The notes under the pieces were generated by a model, which was given only the letters and a program-made list of their open reading frames with translations, had not been told where the DNA came from and did not search any database. Below, piece by piece: positions 28,528-37,565 of a stretch of 64,000 bases of DNA. The position numbers and the translations under genes were made by a program. Positions within the stretch are counted from its first letter, which is position 1. Every line of letters starts with the position of its first letter. The stretch comes from Butyrivibrio sp. MB2005 (GTDB lineage: Bacteria > Bacillota > Clostridia > Lachnospirales > Lachnospiraceae), in contig NZ_AUJP01000004.1 in the NCBI RefSeq assembly GCF_000424285.1, positions 62,001 through 126,000 on the forward strand, written 5' to 3'.

Positions 28528-29598
28528 TTATAAAAACTCTCTTCTCTTTACTGCGGCAGCATCTATAAGGAGTCTTAAGTCCTCTTCATCTCTGGGAGTT
28601 CCATGAGAATATCCGCTGTTGCAGTGAACTATTGTTTCTGATCCCGGAACCTTAAGCGTAGCAAGACTCCTCTCAAATCTGGAGAGTTTTTGCATGGCAA
28701 CATCCACATCAACATCCTGCAAAATGATCAGGAATGAGTCATCTCCATATCTGTAAGCAGCATTCTCTGTGAGATGATTGCTTATAAGTTCGCCAATATT
28801 GCTGAGAACCTCGTTGCCGGTTTTTGTTCCGTAAGCTTCATTGATTGAGTTGAAGTCATCGATATCAAGCATGATGACGATAATGGGATGATTCTGATAT
28901 GAAGTAAAATCATCACGAAGAGCATATCTGCTCTTTAAATTGGTGGTGGCATCATGAACCGGGAGATTCTGCATCATCTCATTCATGGTCTCAATACGAT
29001 GTATTCGCTCAAGCTCAGTAGCCTGGGTGCGATATTTGCGGACAGAGCCGGCAGTAGTCAAAAAGGCCAGTACAGTATAGTTTATCAGATTTACGGTAGG
29101 TGCCCCGTTATATGCAAACAAAATGCCATAGAAACCGATATATGAGCCTACGATCAGCAAAATAGAACACCAGGGCGGCAAAATAAGAAAGCTTGCAACA
29201 CAGAATTCTGTAGCAAAGAAAGCCAGCATCTGCTTACCGTGCGAATAATGATAAAAAGAAGTAAACATACCAAATGCCAGAATAGAGAAGTAGTAGGCTA
29301 TGTAAATAAATCTGTATCTGCTATAGGGCTTATGTGATTTCCTTAAAGCGTAGTTAGTTATAAACAGAAAAAATAGGCTTGAGAAAATCGCATATAAGCA
29401 CATCAGAAGCACAAAAGGCTCGCCAAAGATTTCCTTTTCAAAGAAAATCATAAATAAAAAAATTGCGGACTCAAGAATAGACATGAAAAGAGCGAATATT
29501 TTGGTGGCCTGCAAATTAATATGATAGATACTCTCTCTTATTGAGGGATGGATATATGGTGAAAAAAGGTCCTTTAGTTTATTTGAAAAAGTTGCCAT
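28528..29598 (-). CDS. Membrane protein with degenerate GGDEF domain
   Basis: A 356-residue protein with five or six membrane helices (about 35-190) and a C-terminal GGDEF-family domain (about 205-350). The substrate and metal region MLDIDDFNSINEAYGTKTGNE is well conserved, but the active-site motif reads GDDSF (285-289) where an active diguanylate cyclase has GGDEF. The second glycine and the catalytic glutamate are both replaced, so cyclase activity is unlikely. It could bind GTP or act through protein contacts. The start is preceded by AAGGAA and a TATAAT box 17 bases further back. Confidence 0.88.
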   Translation of the reverse strand: MATFSNKLKDLFSPYIHPSIRESIYHINLQATKIFALFMSILESAIFLFMIFFEKEIFGEPFVLLMCLYAIFSSLFFLFITNYALRKSHKPYSRYRFIYIAYYFSILAFGMFTSFYHYSHGKQMLAFFATEFCVASFLILPPWCSILLIVGSYIGFYGILFAYNGAPTVNLINYTVLAFLTTAGSVRKYRTQATELERIHRIETMNEMMQNLPVHDATTNLKSRYALRDDFTSYQNHPIIVIMLDIDDFNSINEAYGTKTGNEVLSNIGELISNHLTENAAYRYGDDSFLIILQDVDVDVAMQKLSRFERSLATLKVPGSETIVHCNSGYSHGTPRDEEDLRLLIDAAAVKRREFL

Positions 29599-29678
29599 TA
29601 TTTAATTCCTTCGTTATTATAATCAGTAAACATGAGTAAAATTATAACATATTATTATAAATTTAAAGGAGTTTGTTT

Positions 29679-30629
29679 ATGTTATATGATATTTTATTTG
29701 GTTATTTTACGCCGCTTCAAACCTCAGCCATAGCTATGGCAGTGGCATTTTTGCTGACTTTCATTACACTGAATATGAGATTTAGCTTTCTTCCGCAGGA
29801 TCAGGGAAGGGCGTTTGCCATTAACGGAGCACTTTCCAAGGGGAAACTTCGTGGCGTTGGCATAGTGTTTGTTATCGACTTTATCATAGCATCCTTATTA
29901 TTCCTTCCGCTTTCCTTTGAGTACATACTGTATCTGATATTTCTGTTTTTGATGATGCTTAGCGGATATTTGGATGATGCAGCTGAAAAACCATGGAATG
30001 AGTATAAGAAAGGTCTTATTGACCTTGTCATTTCAGTTTTGACCATGGTTACATTCCTTAAATATAACGGAACTGAAGTATCCTTTTTCACACTTCAGTT
30101 CAAAATTCCTTACGTGATTTATTTCATTTTGGGTGTAGCTCTTATATGGATAGCGGTAAATGTAACTAACTGTTCCGATGGAGTTGACGGTCTTTGCGGA
30201 TCGCTTGTAGTTATTACTGTGATGTCATTTGCGATACTGTTTTCTGAAACACTTGGAAGTATGGCGACTGCTGGTCAGATACTATGCGCAGTACTTTTGG
30301 CATATCTGTATTTCAACTGTTCACCCAGCAGCATGCTCATGGGAGATGCCGGTTCAAGAGCCCTTGGATTCTTTATTGCGATACTTGCCATGAAGTCAGC
30401 GCATCCCTTTGCATATATTATTCTGTCAATTGTCCTGATAGTTGACGGAGGACTTGGACTTATCAAGGTGTCACTGATTCGTTTTTGTAAAATTCACATT
30501 ATGACTAACCTTCGCACACCTATCCATGATCATGTTCGTAAAAACATGGAATGGTCAGATACACAGGTTGTTATCAGATTTGTGATTCTTCAAATAGTTG
30601 TAAGCATAATTTTTGCGGCATTGAAATAA
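29679..30629 (+). CDS. MraY/WecA-family phospho-sugar polyprenyl-phosphate transferase, MraY-like
   Basis: A 316-residue protein with ten hydrophobic segments and the main MraY features: SGYLDD (D99-D100), NVTNCSDGVDG (162-172), MGDAGS (221-226) and a C-terminal TPIHDHVRKN. The last motif is HHH in most MraY proteins; here it is H283-D284-H285. MraY moves phospho-MurNAc-pentapeptide from UMP to undecaprenyl phosphate to make lipid I. This gene is not in a division/cell-wall cluster and stands alone, so it could be the organism's MraY or a paralogue for another glycan. The start is ATG 29679 with AGGAG seven bases before it. Confidence 0.85.
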   Translation: MLYDILFGYFTPLQTSAIAMAVAFLLTFITLNMRFSFLPQDQGRAFAINGALSKGKLRGVGIVFVIDFIIASLLFLPLSFEYILYLIFLFLMMLSGYLDDAAEKPWNEYKKGLIDLVISVLTMVTFLKYNGTEVSFFTLQFKIPYVIYFILGVALIWIAVNVTNCSDGVDGLCGSLVVITVMSFAILFSETLGSMATAGQILCAVLLAYLYFNCSPSSMLMGDAGSRALGFFIAILAMKSAHPFAYIILSIVLIVDGGLGLIKVSLIRFCKIHIMTNLRTPIHDHVRKNMEWSDTQVVIRFVILQIVVSIIFAALK

Positions 30630-30645
30630 TGCCGCAAATTTTTTA
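30612..30645 (+). terminator. Terminator overlapping the stop of the MraY-like gene
   Basis: An 11-bp stem TTTGCGGCATT/AATGCCGCAAA (30612-30622 with 30628-30638) with five-base loop and a run of T residues. The TAA stop lies inside the loop and right arm. Confidence 0.88.
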
Positions 30646-32328
30646 TACTTCATATTTTTTTGTCTTTAATCGATCTTCAAATTCTGCTTTCTCAAGGGGC
30701 TTATCAAAGTAGAAGCCCTGTACCAGATCGCAGCCTACTTTATGAAGCAGGTCGATCTGATCTTTTCTCTCTACACCCTCGGTAATAACCTCAATATCAA
30801 GCTCCTGTGCCATTCTGATAATATTCTTAAGAATGGTTTCATCCCTGGATGTGAGTACCTCAGCATCGATAAAGGATTTGTCTATTTTTATGGTATTTAC
30901 AGGCAGATCCCTTAGAATTCCAAGGGATGAATAACCGGTACCAAAATCATCAATGGAGCTTGCAATGTGCATGCCCTTAAGCTTGTGAAGGAAATCGGTA
31001 ATAAGGCTCTTTTCCTTGGAGGTAGCAGTTTCTGTAACCTCTATCTGTATGTAATCAAGATCGATATCATACTTATGAATAATCTTAAGGATCTGATCAG
31101 CCAGCTGATCGTCTGTCAGATCGCTCCTTGAAAAGTTAACAGATATGGGAACGGGCTCCATTCCATGATCAATCCATTCTCTCAAGGTACGACATACATC
31201 TTCCATGACATATATATCGAGACCGATTGAATAGCTGTTTCGCTCAAGCACAGGTACGAATTCTGCAGGATAAACATATTCGCCCTTACACAGCCAGCGG
31301 GAGAGGGCTTCTGCGCCAACAAGCTCGCCAGTCTGAGTGTTTACCTTGGGCTGATAGTAAACCTTGAATTCCTTCTGCTGAAGTCCTTCTTCAAAACGAT
31401 CTTCAATCTGTTTTTCACGGTAAACCCTGGTGCTCATTTCTTTTGTTACGAAGAGGAAGGGCTCATTTGATAAGGACCTGGCAACGCTGCAGGCAATGGA
31501 GCTTCTGCCGATTACCTGACCGGGATTTTTTACGGAATCATCGATATCAAAAACGCCCGCAACAGCACTTATGGTGATGGGCACCTTTGCGCCGTCCTTA
31601 ATTCCGAAGGTCTCTGTTTTCTGCAAAAGATTGAGAAAGGCTTCTGTTTTTTCTTTTCTTATAAGTGCAACGAAATTATCGCCGCCAAGGTGACCTATCA
31701 GTTCATCTTCAGACGTGAATTCCAAAAGGATCCTCGAATATCTGACAATGATATTATCAGTTTCTTCAGGTCCATAACGTCTGTTTATAAGGCCAAAGCC
31801 TCTAAGATTGAAATAGTAGGAGTTGTATTTTTTGAGTTCACCTGCCAACATTTTTTGAGTGGCAAAGGACAGGAATCCTCCTGAGTTGGGGAGACCTGTT
31901 AGATACTGAGTCAGAACGCTTCTCTGTACAAGCTCGACCAGTCTGCAGCGACCTATATGAATCAGAAATACTTTCATAATCGACAGAAGAATCTGCCGAT
32001 CTTCCGGGCTCCAGTTAGTACTTATGGGAGCATAAACCTTGGCAGTGATTATGCCATTTTCAAAGGTTCTGTATGATTCCTCAAGCCATACTATTTCGGC
32101 TTCGGTGTCATCGGAAATCTCTCCCTCATACACAGATAAATGACGCACCTCTCCTGTGGGAGACTGGCGCGTTTCAGGAATATTCATATCCAATGTTATT
32201 CGAGTAATGCTGTAGGCAGGAGCAATCTCATAAAATGCTTCCTGTGCGGAACCAACAGTGTTCTCAGTTGCTGACAGCGCCTGAATGAACCTGTCCAGTA
32301 AGTTGTAATTCTGCATATTTAAGCCCAT
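30643..32328 (-). CDS. GGDEF-EAL protein, probable cyclic-di-GMP phosphodiesterase
   Basis: A soluble protein of about 561 residues: an N-terminal sensor-like region (1-150) without a clear named fold, a GGDEF-like domain with GGDNF (215-219), in which the catalytic glutamate is Asn, and an EAL domain with GAEALSRW (E340), VNFSRSDL, EVTETAT, DDFGTGYSS, IKIDKSF and ITEGVER. The EAL half looks active and the GGDEF half inactive as a cyclase. The start is uncertain: the frame is open to ATG 32400, and ATGs at 32328 and 32316 are possible; none has a clear Shine-Dalgarno. I chose 32328 because the upstream 24 residues look non-domain. Confidence 0.88.
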   Translation of the reverse strand: MGLNMQNYNLLDRFIQALSATENTVGSAQEAFYEIAPAYSITRITLDMNIPETRQSPTGEVRHLSVYEGEISDDTEAEIVWLEESYRTFENGIITAKVYAPISTNWSPEDRQILLSIMKVFLIHIGRCRLVELVQRSVLTQYLTGLPNSGGFLSFATQKMLAGELKKYNSYYFNLRGFGLINRRYGPEETDNIIVRYSRILLEFTSEDELIGHLGGDNFVALIRKEKTEAFLNLLQKTETFGIKDGAKVPITISAVAGVFDIDDSVKNPGQVIGRSSIACSVARSLSNEPFLFVTKEMSTRVYREKQIEDRFEEGLQQKEFKVYYQPKVNTQTGELVGAEALSRWLCKGEYVYPAEFVPVLERNSYSIGLDIYVMEDVCRTLREWIDHGMEPVPISVNFSRSDLTDDQLADQILKIIHKYDIDLDYIQIEVTETATSKEKSLITDFLHKLKGMHIASSIDDFGTGYSSLGILRDLPVNTIKIDKSFIDAEVLTSRDETILKNIIRMAQELDIEVITEGVERKDQIDLLHKVGCDLVQGFYFDKPLEKAEFEDRLKTKKYEV

Positions 32329-32438
32329 TTTCTGATATGAAAATACATCACTATCGGTACAATCTTTATTTTGCAACAAATATACTGCTAAGACAAGCAT
32401 TTATTTCGCTTTATTCATTCATTGGCATTTTATACAAT

Positions 32439-32504
32439 TAATTATAAAAATTTCGTAAAATTGCTATAGCACATAATTATAAAAAATTGGTAAAATAGAT
32501 TATA
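32439..32504 (+). repeat. Tandem pair of about 30-base AT-rich direct repeats between divergent genes
   Basis: Two similar copies, at 32439-32468 and 32474-32504, share TAATTATAAAAA, then TT, GTAAAAT and TATA at matching positions, 35 bases apart. They lie in the divergent promoter region between the GGDEF-EAL gene and the GH115 gene; the GTAAAAT of the second copy is part of the likely GH115 promoter. They may be a duplicated regulator site or simply duplicated promoter sequence. Confidence 0.55.
32488..32496 (+). promoter_or_regulatory. Extended -10 promoter of the GH115 gene
   Basis: TGG followed by TAAAAT (32488-32496) is an extended -10 element; the start codon is 42 bases downstream with a GGGGGAG Shine-Dalgarno between. 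No good -35 is visible, as is common with extended -10 promoters. Confidence 0.55.
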
Positions 32505-32537
32505 TGCTTGACTAAAAATCTCACGAGGGGGAGAAAA

Positions 32538-35500
32538 ATGGGGATAACAATCAGGCAGTACTCATCGGTTGTGGTGACAATCAGCGAGCGAGAATCGGAA
32601 GCAGTCAAAATTGCGGTATCGAATCTGATCCGGGACTTCAAACGTGTGCTACAAATTAATACTGAAGCTGCAGATCCAGACTGCCAGCGAGTACTGGTAG
32701 GAACTGTCGGAGTGTGTGATGACCTTGAAGAGGAAGATCTTACAGGTCTTTTCAGCACGTCCGGAAGAAGACGAAAGGAAGCGTATGTAATACGCGACAG
32801 GCGCGGAATGCTGGTCATTGCCGGATCAGACAAGCGCGGAACTATTTATGGTATCTATGAATTTTGCAGAACCATACTGGGAGTATCGCCCTGGTATTTC
32901 ATGGCTGATGTTCCCATAAGACCTAAGACGGAAGTGGTACTTCCGGATGATTATCATGTTTCTGATCATCCCAGTATCGAGTATCGAGGGATTTTCATAA
33001 ACGACGAGGAAGAACTTGAACAGTGGGTTCAGCGTTACATGGGGGAGACCACCATTGGCGTAAGAACCTATGAGAAAATATTTGAACTCATGCTAAGGCT
33101 GAGGCTTAACTATATCTGGCCTGCCATGCATGTGAATTCTTTTAATGCAGACAAACAAAATGGCGCTCTGGCAAATATGATGGGTATTGTTGTGGGATCA
33201 TCCCATTGCGATATGCTTATGCGCAGTAACAATAAGGAATGGAGACCCTGGCTTGAGAAAAAGGGTTACAATGATGTCAGATATGATATTACCGCATCAG
33301 ATAAGAGCCGTGATGCCATAATTGAATACTGGCGTGAGAGTGTTGAACAGAACAAGGATTACGAAGTTACCTATACCCTTGGAATGCGCGGAATACATGA
33401 TTCAGGCTTTGAGACCATGGCCCTTTCCGGGCTTCAGGGTGATGACCTTATAAGAGGCAAGATGGAGCTCCTTGAAGAGGTAATGGAGATCCAGCAGGAG
33501 ATTTTGGACACCACACTGGACTATAAGCCCATGAGGATATTTGTGCCCTATAAGGAAGTTCTGGAGCTTTACGACAATGGTCTGCATGTTCCAGATGACT
33601 ATACCCTTATATGGGTAAACGATAATTACGGACATGTCAGAAGATATCCCAATGAGGAGGAAAAGAGACGCCCCGGCGGCAATGGTATCTATTACCACAA
33701 TTCCTATTGGGCACCGCCCGGACAGTCTTATCTTTTCATTTGTTCAGTGCCTCTTGCACAGACCCGAAATGAGCTGAAAAAAGCTTATGAAGAGGGAATA
33801 CGTAAGCTTTGGGTGACAAATTTTGGTGCCATAAAACCTCTTGAACAGCAAATTACTTACTATGCTCAGCTTGCATGGGATATAGGAAAAGAAAATACTA
33901 TCTGTGGCGATGAAATACAGTTTCTTGCCCAGTGGATAGACGAGACCTTCAGTGGAAGGCATGGCAAAAAGCTGGCACCGCTCCTGGTTGAGTTTGATCA
34001 GCTTACAAATGTACGCAAAGTAGAGCAGATGGATGTGGATGCTTTCTCGCAGACTGCATATACCGATGAGGCGGTTAGCAGAATCCATCGCTATGAATAC
34101 ATGTTCAAAACCGGAAATCGTATCTATCACTCTCTACCCGATAATGAAAAGGATGCGTTTTTCCAGTTAATACTTATGAAAATTCATGCCGCATATTATA
34201 CCTATACAATGTATTATTATGCGGATAGAAGTAACCTCTGCATGAAACAGGGTAAAACCCACAGTGCCGCTGATTACACTGAAAAAGCCCTGTCCTTTGA
34301 TCATGCAAGAAGGGGTATGTTGTATTTCTACAACCATGTTATGGCAAATGGCAAATGGGACGGAATCCTTACACCTGAAGATTTTCCGCCGCCAAGAACC
34401 GCCATGTATCCGGCATGTAAGCCGCCTCTTGAGAAGGCACCGGATCATCTAATAATCACCTGTCAGAATGATGACAGCGGCATTACCTTTGTAAAGCCTG
34501 TTGAGAAGTGGTTTGAAATAGCCAATGCCGGAGAAAATGAGATCGTGGTAACGGTTGATCTGCCGGGATGGCTCAGGATTGCTGAGGATAGTATCGTGGG
34601 CTTTGAAGGCCACGGCGATATCAGAATAAAAGGCGAAGAGAGAATCCTTCTGGAGGTAGACTGGGAGTCTGTGCCTGAGATGATCGCACAGATGTCCGAA
34701 AGAGGAGACGTTAAGCCTGAGGATAAGATTGTTTCCATCAAGGATGAAATACATATCATGGCTCTCATGACAGGTGAAAGCTGTGTGATTCCTGTTGAGA
34801 TCAAACTTTTCAGAGGCATCACTCTTCTCGGACAAAACAATATTGTTTTCCCGCCTCACATGGAAGATGACGGAATGCTTCGTATTGAGGCAGACATGGT
34901 CAGAGACCTTTCTGGTGCCTGGATACGTATTCCGAATCTTGGAAGAAACAGAGGATCTTTGGTTGAAGCCAGAATGGAAAGGGCGACACTTACCTATGAA
35001 GTTACGGTGACAAGTGAAGGCGCTTTCCTGTTAGAGCTGCACAGATTCCCGTCTCTTAATGCAATGGGCAGAATCAGGATAGGTGTATCCGTGGATGAAA
35101 ACCCTGCAGAGATGATCGAATCTGAATCCATAGATGAGTATAAGGGTGACTGGAAAAATAATGTAAGAAACAACGTGGATAAGCTTTATCTGCGTCTTCC
35201 GAACATTAAAGCCGGTGCCCACAGAATCATATTCCACGCAGTGGATAAGTATTTTGCATTCTCGAGATTTGTTATTTACACCAAGGAAAGAAGAGAGAAT
35301 ACTTTAGGAATCCGCGGCGGTGATCTGCGACTTCCGCTTTCCTTTGATGCTGCGGGATTTTCATGGGATTTCTATGGTAAGGAAGCTTACGAACTTCCGC
35401 CGAGACCTGTATATTATGCTCTCAGGAAACAGAAGGGCGACGGAATAGGAGAGCACATGGAGTTCCTTAGCCACTATGGAACTCCGATTCCTGCTTCTGA

Positions 35501-36044
35501 GATTCTGGCACAGGGCCTTCATCCTATGCAGGAGAAGGATGGAAGATTACTTATTGAAGCGGCATCTGCTCTTTGCAACTCAAGAGCTGCTTATACCGAG
35601 ACTGATCTTTGGGATTACTGCAACGCACCATCTCACGGAGAGACAGGTCTTGCTATGTACATAAGAGATGAAGCCGGGCTTGAGAATTTCCACAAGACTA
35701 AATGGGGCGGAACAAGTGCCATAAAAAAAGCCCCTTCACTTCATTATGTTTTTGAAGCAAGGGGAGGAACCTATCGCATCTGGGCAAGGGTTCTTATGTG
35801 GGATGCTGCAAAATCGCACTTCACAATCGGCATTGATGACAAGATCTACTCAGAGCAGGATCTCTATGGCGGCCAGGGAATCTGGAGATTCTCTGCTGAA
35901 AATATCTGGCGCTGGGTACCGCTTGTGGACGTGAAGCTTCGAAACGGAAGGCATACCCTGAGGTATTATGCTATGTCAGCAGGCATTCGTGTAGAGCAGT
36001 TCTTCATTACATCTACCGATGGAATGCCACCGGCAATGGCTTAA
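32538..36044 (+). CDS. GH115 xylan alpha-1,2-glucuronidase, cytoplasmic
   Basis: A 1168-residue glycoside hydrolase family 115 enzyme. An N-terminal domain (about 1-135) ends in KRGTIYGIYEFC, and the barrel follows with YRGIFINDEEEL, RLRLNYIWPAMH, NNKEWRPWLEKKG, IWVNDNYGHVRRYP, GNGIYYHNSYWAPP and VTNFGAIKPLE. The C-terminal part (about 680-1168) is beta-rich and matches the GH115 C-terminal region. GH115 enzymes remove glucuronic or methylglucuronic acid from xylan and its oligomers. No signal peptide or anchor is present, so it should act on imported oligosaccharides. An upstream TTG in frame is rejected; ATG 32538 follows GGGGGAG. Its stop codon overlaps that of the convergent PilZ gene. 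Confidence 0.93.
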   Translation: MGITIRQYSSVVVTISERESEAVKIAVSNLIRDFKRVLQINTEAADPDCQRVLVGTVGVCDDLEEEDLTGLFSTSGRRRKEAYVIRDRRGMLVIAGSDKRGTIYGIYEFCRTILGVSPWYFMADVPIRPKTEVVLPDDYHVSDHPSIEYRGIFINDEEELEQWVQRYMGETTIGVRTYEKIFELMLRLRLNYIWPAMHVNSFNADKQNGALANMMGIVVGSSHCDMLMRSNNKEWRPWLEKKGYNDVRYDITASDKSRDAIIEYWRESVEQNKDYEVTYTLGMRGIHDSGFETMALSGLQGDDLIRGKMELLEEVMEIQQEILDTTLDYKPMRIFVPYKEVLELYDNGLHVPDDYTLIWVNDNYGHVRRYPNEEEKRRPGGNGIYYHNSYWAPPGQSYLFICSVPLAQTRNELKKAYEEGIRKLWVTNFGAIKPLEQQITYYAQLAWDIGKENTICGDEIQFLAQWIDETFSGRHGKKLAPLLVEFDQLTNVRKVEQMDVDAFSQTAYTDEAVSRIHRYEYMFKTGNRIYHSLPDNEKDAFFQLILMKIHAAYYTYTMYYYADRSNLCMKQGKTHSAADYTEKALSFDHARRGMLYFYNHVMANGKWDGILTPEDFPPPRTAMYPACKPPLEKAPDHLIITCQNDDSGITFVKPVEKWFEIANAGENEIVVTVDLPGWLRIAEDSIVGFEGHGDIRIKGEERILLEVDWESVPEMIAQMSERGDVKPEDKIVSIKDEIHIMALMTGESCVIPVEIKLFRGITLLGQNNIVFPPHMEDDGMLRIEADMVRDLSGAWIRIPNLGRNRGSLVEARMERATLTYEVTVTSEGAFLLELHRFPSLNAMGRIRIGVSVDENPAEMIESESIDEYKGDWKNNVRNNVDKLYLRLPNIKAGAHRIIFHAVDKYFAFSRFVIYTKERRENTLGIRGGDLRLPLSFDAAGFSWDFYGKEAYELPPRPVYYALRKQKGDGIGEHMEFLSHYGTPIPASEILAQGLHPMQEKDGRLLIEAASALCNSRAAYTETDLWDYCNAPSHGETGLAMYIRDEAGLENFHKTKWGGTSAIKKAPSLHYVFEARGGTYRIWARVLMWDAAKSHFTIGIDDKIYSEQDLYGGQGIWRFSAENIWRWVPLVDVKLRNGRHTLRYYAMSAGIRVEQFFITSTDGMPPAMA

Positions 36045-37387
36045 AAATCACTTTTATTTATTCTCTCGAGATCGATGATATCAGCTATCTGCTCGGGAGT
36101 CAGGAAGCCATCTTCCTTTTTACCTTTAATGAAGAGGCTTTCATCAACGGCATTACCCTTCTGGTTGAAGTATCCATCAAAATCAGAAGAGGCTGCGTTT
36201 TTAAGATGAACCTTGGCATTATCGGCATTAGCTGCATTTGCAAGAGAACGGGCAGGATCGTAAGAGCTTGCCTGTTTTTTTGCGGGCGCAGGAGCCGGTT
36301 TCTGAGCTGCTTTTTGTTTTGCGGGAGTCCTGTCTTCTATGGACTGCAGCTCAGCAAGGTCATTCAAGTCTACCAGCTGCTCTATAGGTGAAGCTGTAGG
36401 GTGTTCTGCTTTGGATGAAGGAATCGGAGCTCTGCCTTCCCGTATACCTTCAAGCTCAGGAATATCAGCAATATCCGCAACACGCTCAGCTCTTGATTTC
36501 ATAATATCGGACTCTTTGCGCTCGGGAATAAGATCCGCTGCGGCATCAGGAGACAGCAGCTGTTCAAACAGGTTCATGGCAGTTCCGTCTTCTTCATGGG
36601 CAGCAGGCGTAGCAGGAGCCTTGGCAGGTACCGGTAAAGGCGCTGAAGAAGCCGCTTTGGCTGCGGATGAATTCTGAGTCGGAGGTACGTAATTTACAGG
36701 TATCTTATCGCCAGATGCAATGGCTGAATCTGATGATTCTGAGATGTTCAGAATATCATTTATCTTGATACCGGCCTTCTCTTTTTTCTTATTTGCAATA
36801 AGGGTAACGAGATCTGCACCCATAGAATCAAGGGTACATCCGATGGCCAGCTGATTTTCAATGGTGAAAACTCTTACAACGGTAGCTTCGCAGGCATAGA
36901 AATGGAAGTAATTGGGATCATATCTAAAGGATGCTGTGATATGATCTCTAACCTTGCAGATAGCGTCGTTGTCCAGAATAAAAGCAATACCCTTCATTGA
37001 AATGTCATAGACAAGGGCATTTCTGATATCGCCTTTATTACCTATGCGAATAACACCGAGCTTATCAATATCATAGCGCTCAGCCTGTCTTCTGTTCATC
37101 ACGATGCCATCTTCGGGACATCTTATAAGATGAAATTTTCCATATTTGGTTTCTACAGGACCAATGCTCTGAGATTCAAATTGATAGCTTCTGCCGTCTC
37201 TTTTGTTGACTGCAACAATTTTGCAGGGCTCACGGAAAGTGAGATCGTGATCGAAATAAGTTAAGGACTCGACTAAAAGGCCGTCTCGAACACCGATGGC
37301 AGCCTTGGTTATGAGAAGAATCCCATGTCCGTTAATACTAGCGTGAATTTTTATTTTGGAGCCCTTCATTACGTCACTGAGTTTCAT
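36041..37387 (-). CDS. PilZ-domain cyclic-di-GMP receptor with long disordered C-terminus
   Basis: A 448-residue protein. Residues 1-95 resemble the YcgR-type N-terminal beta domain; residues about 96-210 are a PilZ domain with RRQAER (99-104, the RxxxR motif) and DISMKG (128-133, the D/NxSxxG motif), so c-di-GMP binding is likely. Residues about 235-448 are low-complexity, rich in Ala, Pro and Lys, with short acidic segments. It is the only PilZ protein in the window, near three GGDEF-family genes, and could pass the c-di-GMP signal to motility or envelope functions. The ATG at 37387 has no Shine-Dalgarno but a TATAAT box six bases before it. Confidence 0.88.
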   Translation of the reverse strand: MKLSDVMKGSKIKIHASINGHGILLITKAAIGVRDGLLVESLTYFDHDLTFREPCKIVAVNKRDGRSYQFESQSIGPVETKYGKFHLIRCPEDGIVMNRRQAERYDIDKLGVIRIGNKGDIRNALVYDISMKGIAFILDNDAICKVRDHITASFRYDPNYFHFYACEATVVRVFTIENQLAIGCTLDSMGADLVTLIANKKKEKAGIKINDILNISESSDSAIASGDKIPVNYVPPTQNSSAAKAASSAPLPVPAKAPATPAAHEEDGTAMNLFEQLLSPDAAADLIPERKESDIMKSRAERVADIADIPELEGIREGRAPIPSSKAEHPTASPIEQLVDLNDLAELQSIEDRTPAKQKAAQKPAPAPAKKQASSYDPARSLANAANADNAKVHLKNAASSDFDGYFNQKGNAVDESLFIKGKKEDGFLTPEQIADIIDLERINKSDF

Positions 37388-37393
37388 AGAAAT

Positions 37394-37402
37394 ATTATAC
37401 CA
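37394..37402 (-). promoter_or_regulatory. Extended -10 promoter six bases before the PilZ ATG
   Basis: On the minus strand TGG-TATAAT is followed by ATTTCT and then the ATG. Transcription from this box would start at or near the A of ATG, giving a leaderless mRNA. The box is a perfect TATAAT with a TGn extension. An in-frame TTG just upstream lies in the promoter itself. Confidence 0.55.
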
Positions 37403-37408
37403 CAACGC

Positions 37409-37436
37409 TAATAAAATACGAGATAAATGACGATAT
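37409..37436 (+). promoter_or_regulatory. Weak sigma-28-like promoter facing the calcium-binding-type gene
   Basis: TAAT (37409-37412), 16 bases, then GACGATAT (37429-37436) resembles the SigD/FliA pattern TAAA-N15-GCCGATAT with two deviations and one extra spacer base. It points at the gene starting at 37566. Evidence is weak. Confidence 0.25.
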
Positions 37437-37565
37437 AAGAATCAGAAGCTGGGCAGAGCTTAAATAGTTATGCCCGGTTTCTTTTTTGTTTCAAAAAGTA
37501 ATTCTCAAAATGGGCATAGCTTAGTTAAGTGTTGTGTTTTTTAGTGTTAACATGGAGGGCTGCTT

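Noticed and set aside
36339..36677. A 112-residue plus-strand frame opposite the PilZ gene
   Set aside because: It mirrors the low-complexity Ala/Pro-rich tail of the PilZ protein, has Ser/Ala-rich composition and no ribosome site; a compositional shadow.
37441..37565. Possible cyclic-di-GMP (GEMM) riboswitch before the calcium-binding-type gene
   Set aside because: The gap contains a stem TGGGCA/TGCCCG with T-run, but none of the conserved GEMM positions such as the GNRA-receptor arrangement are seen.
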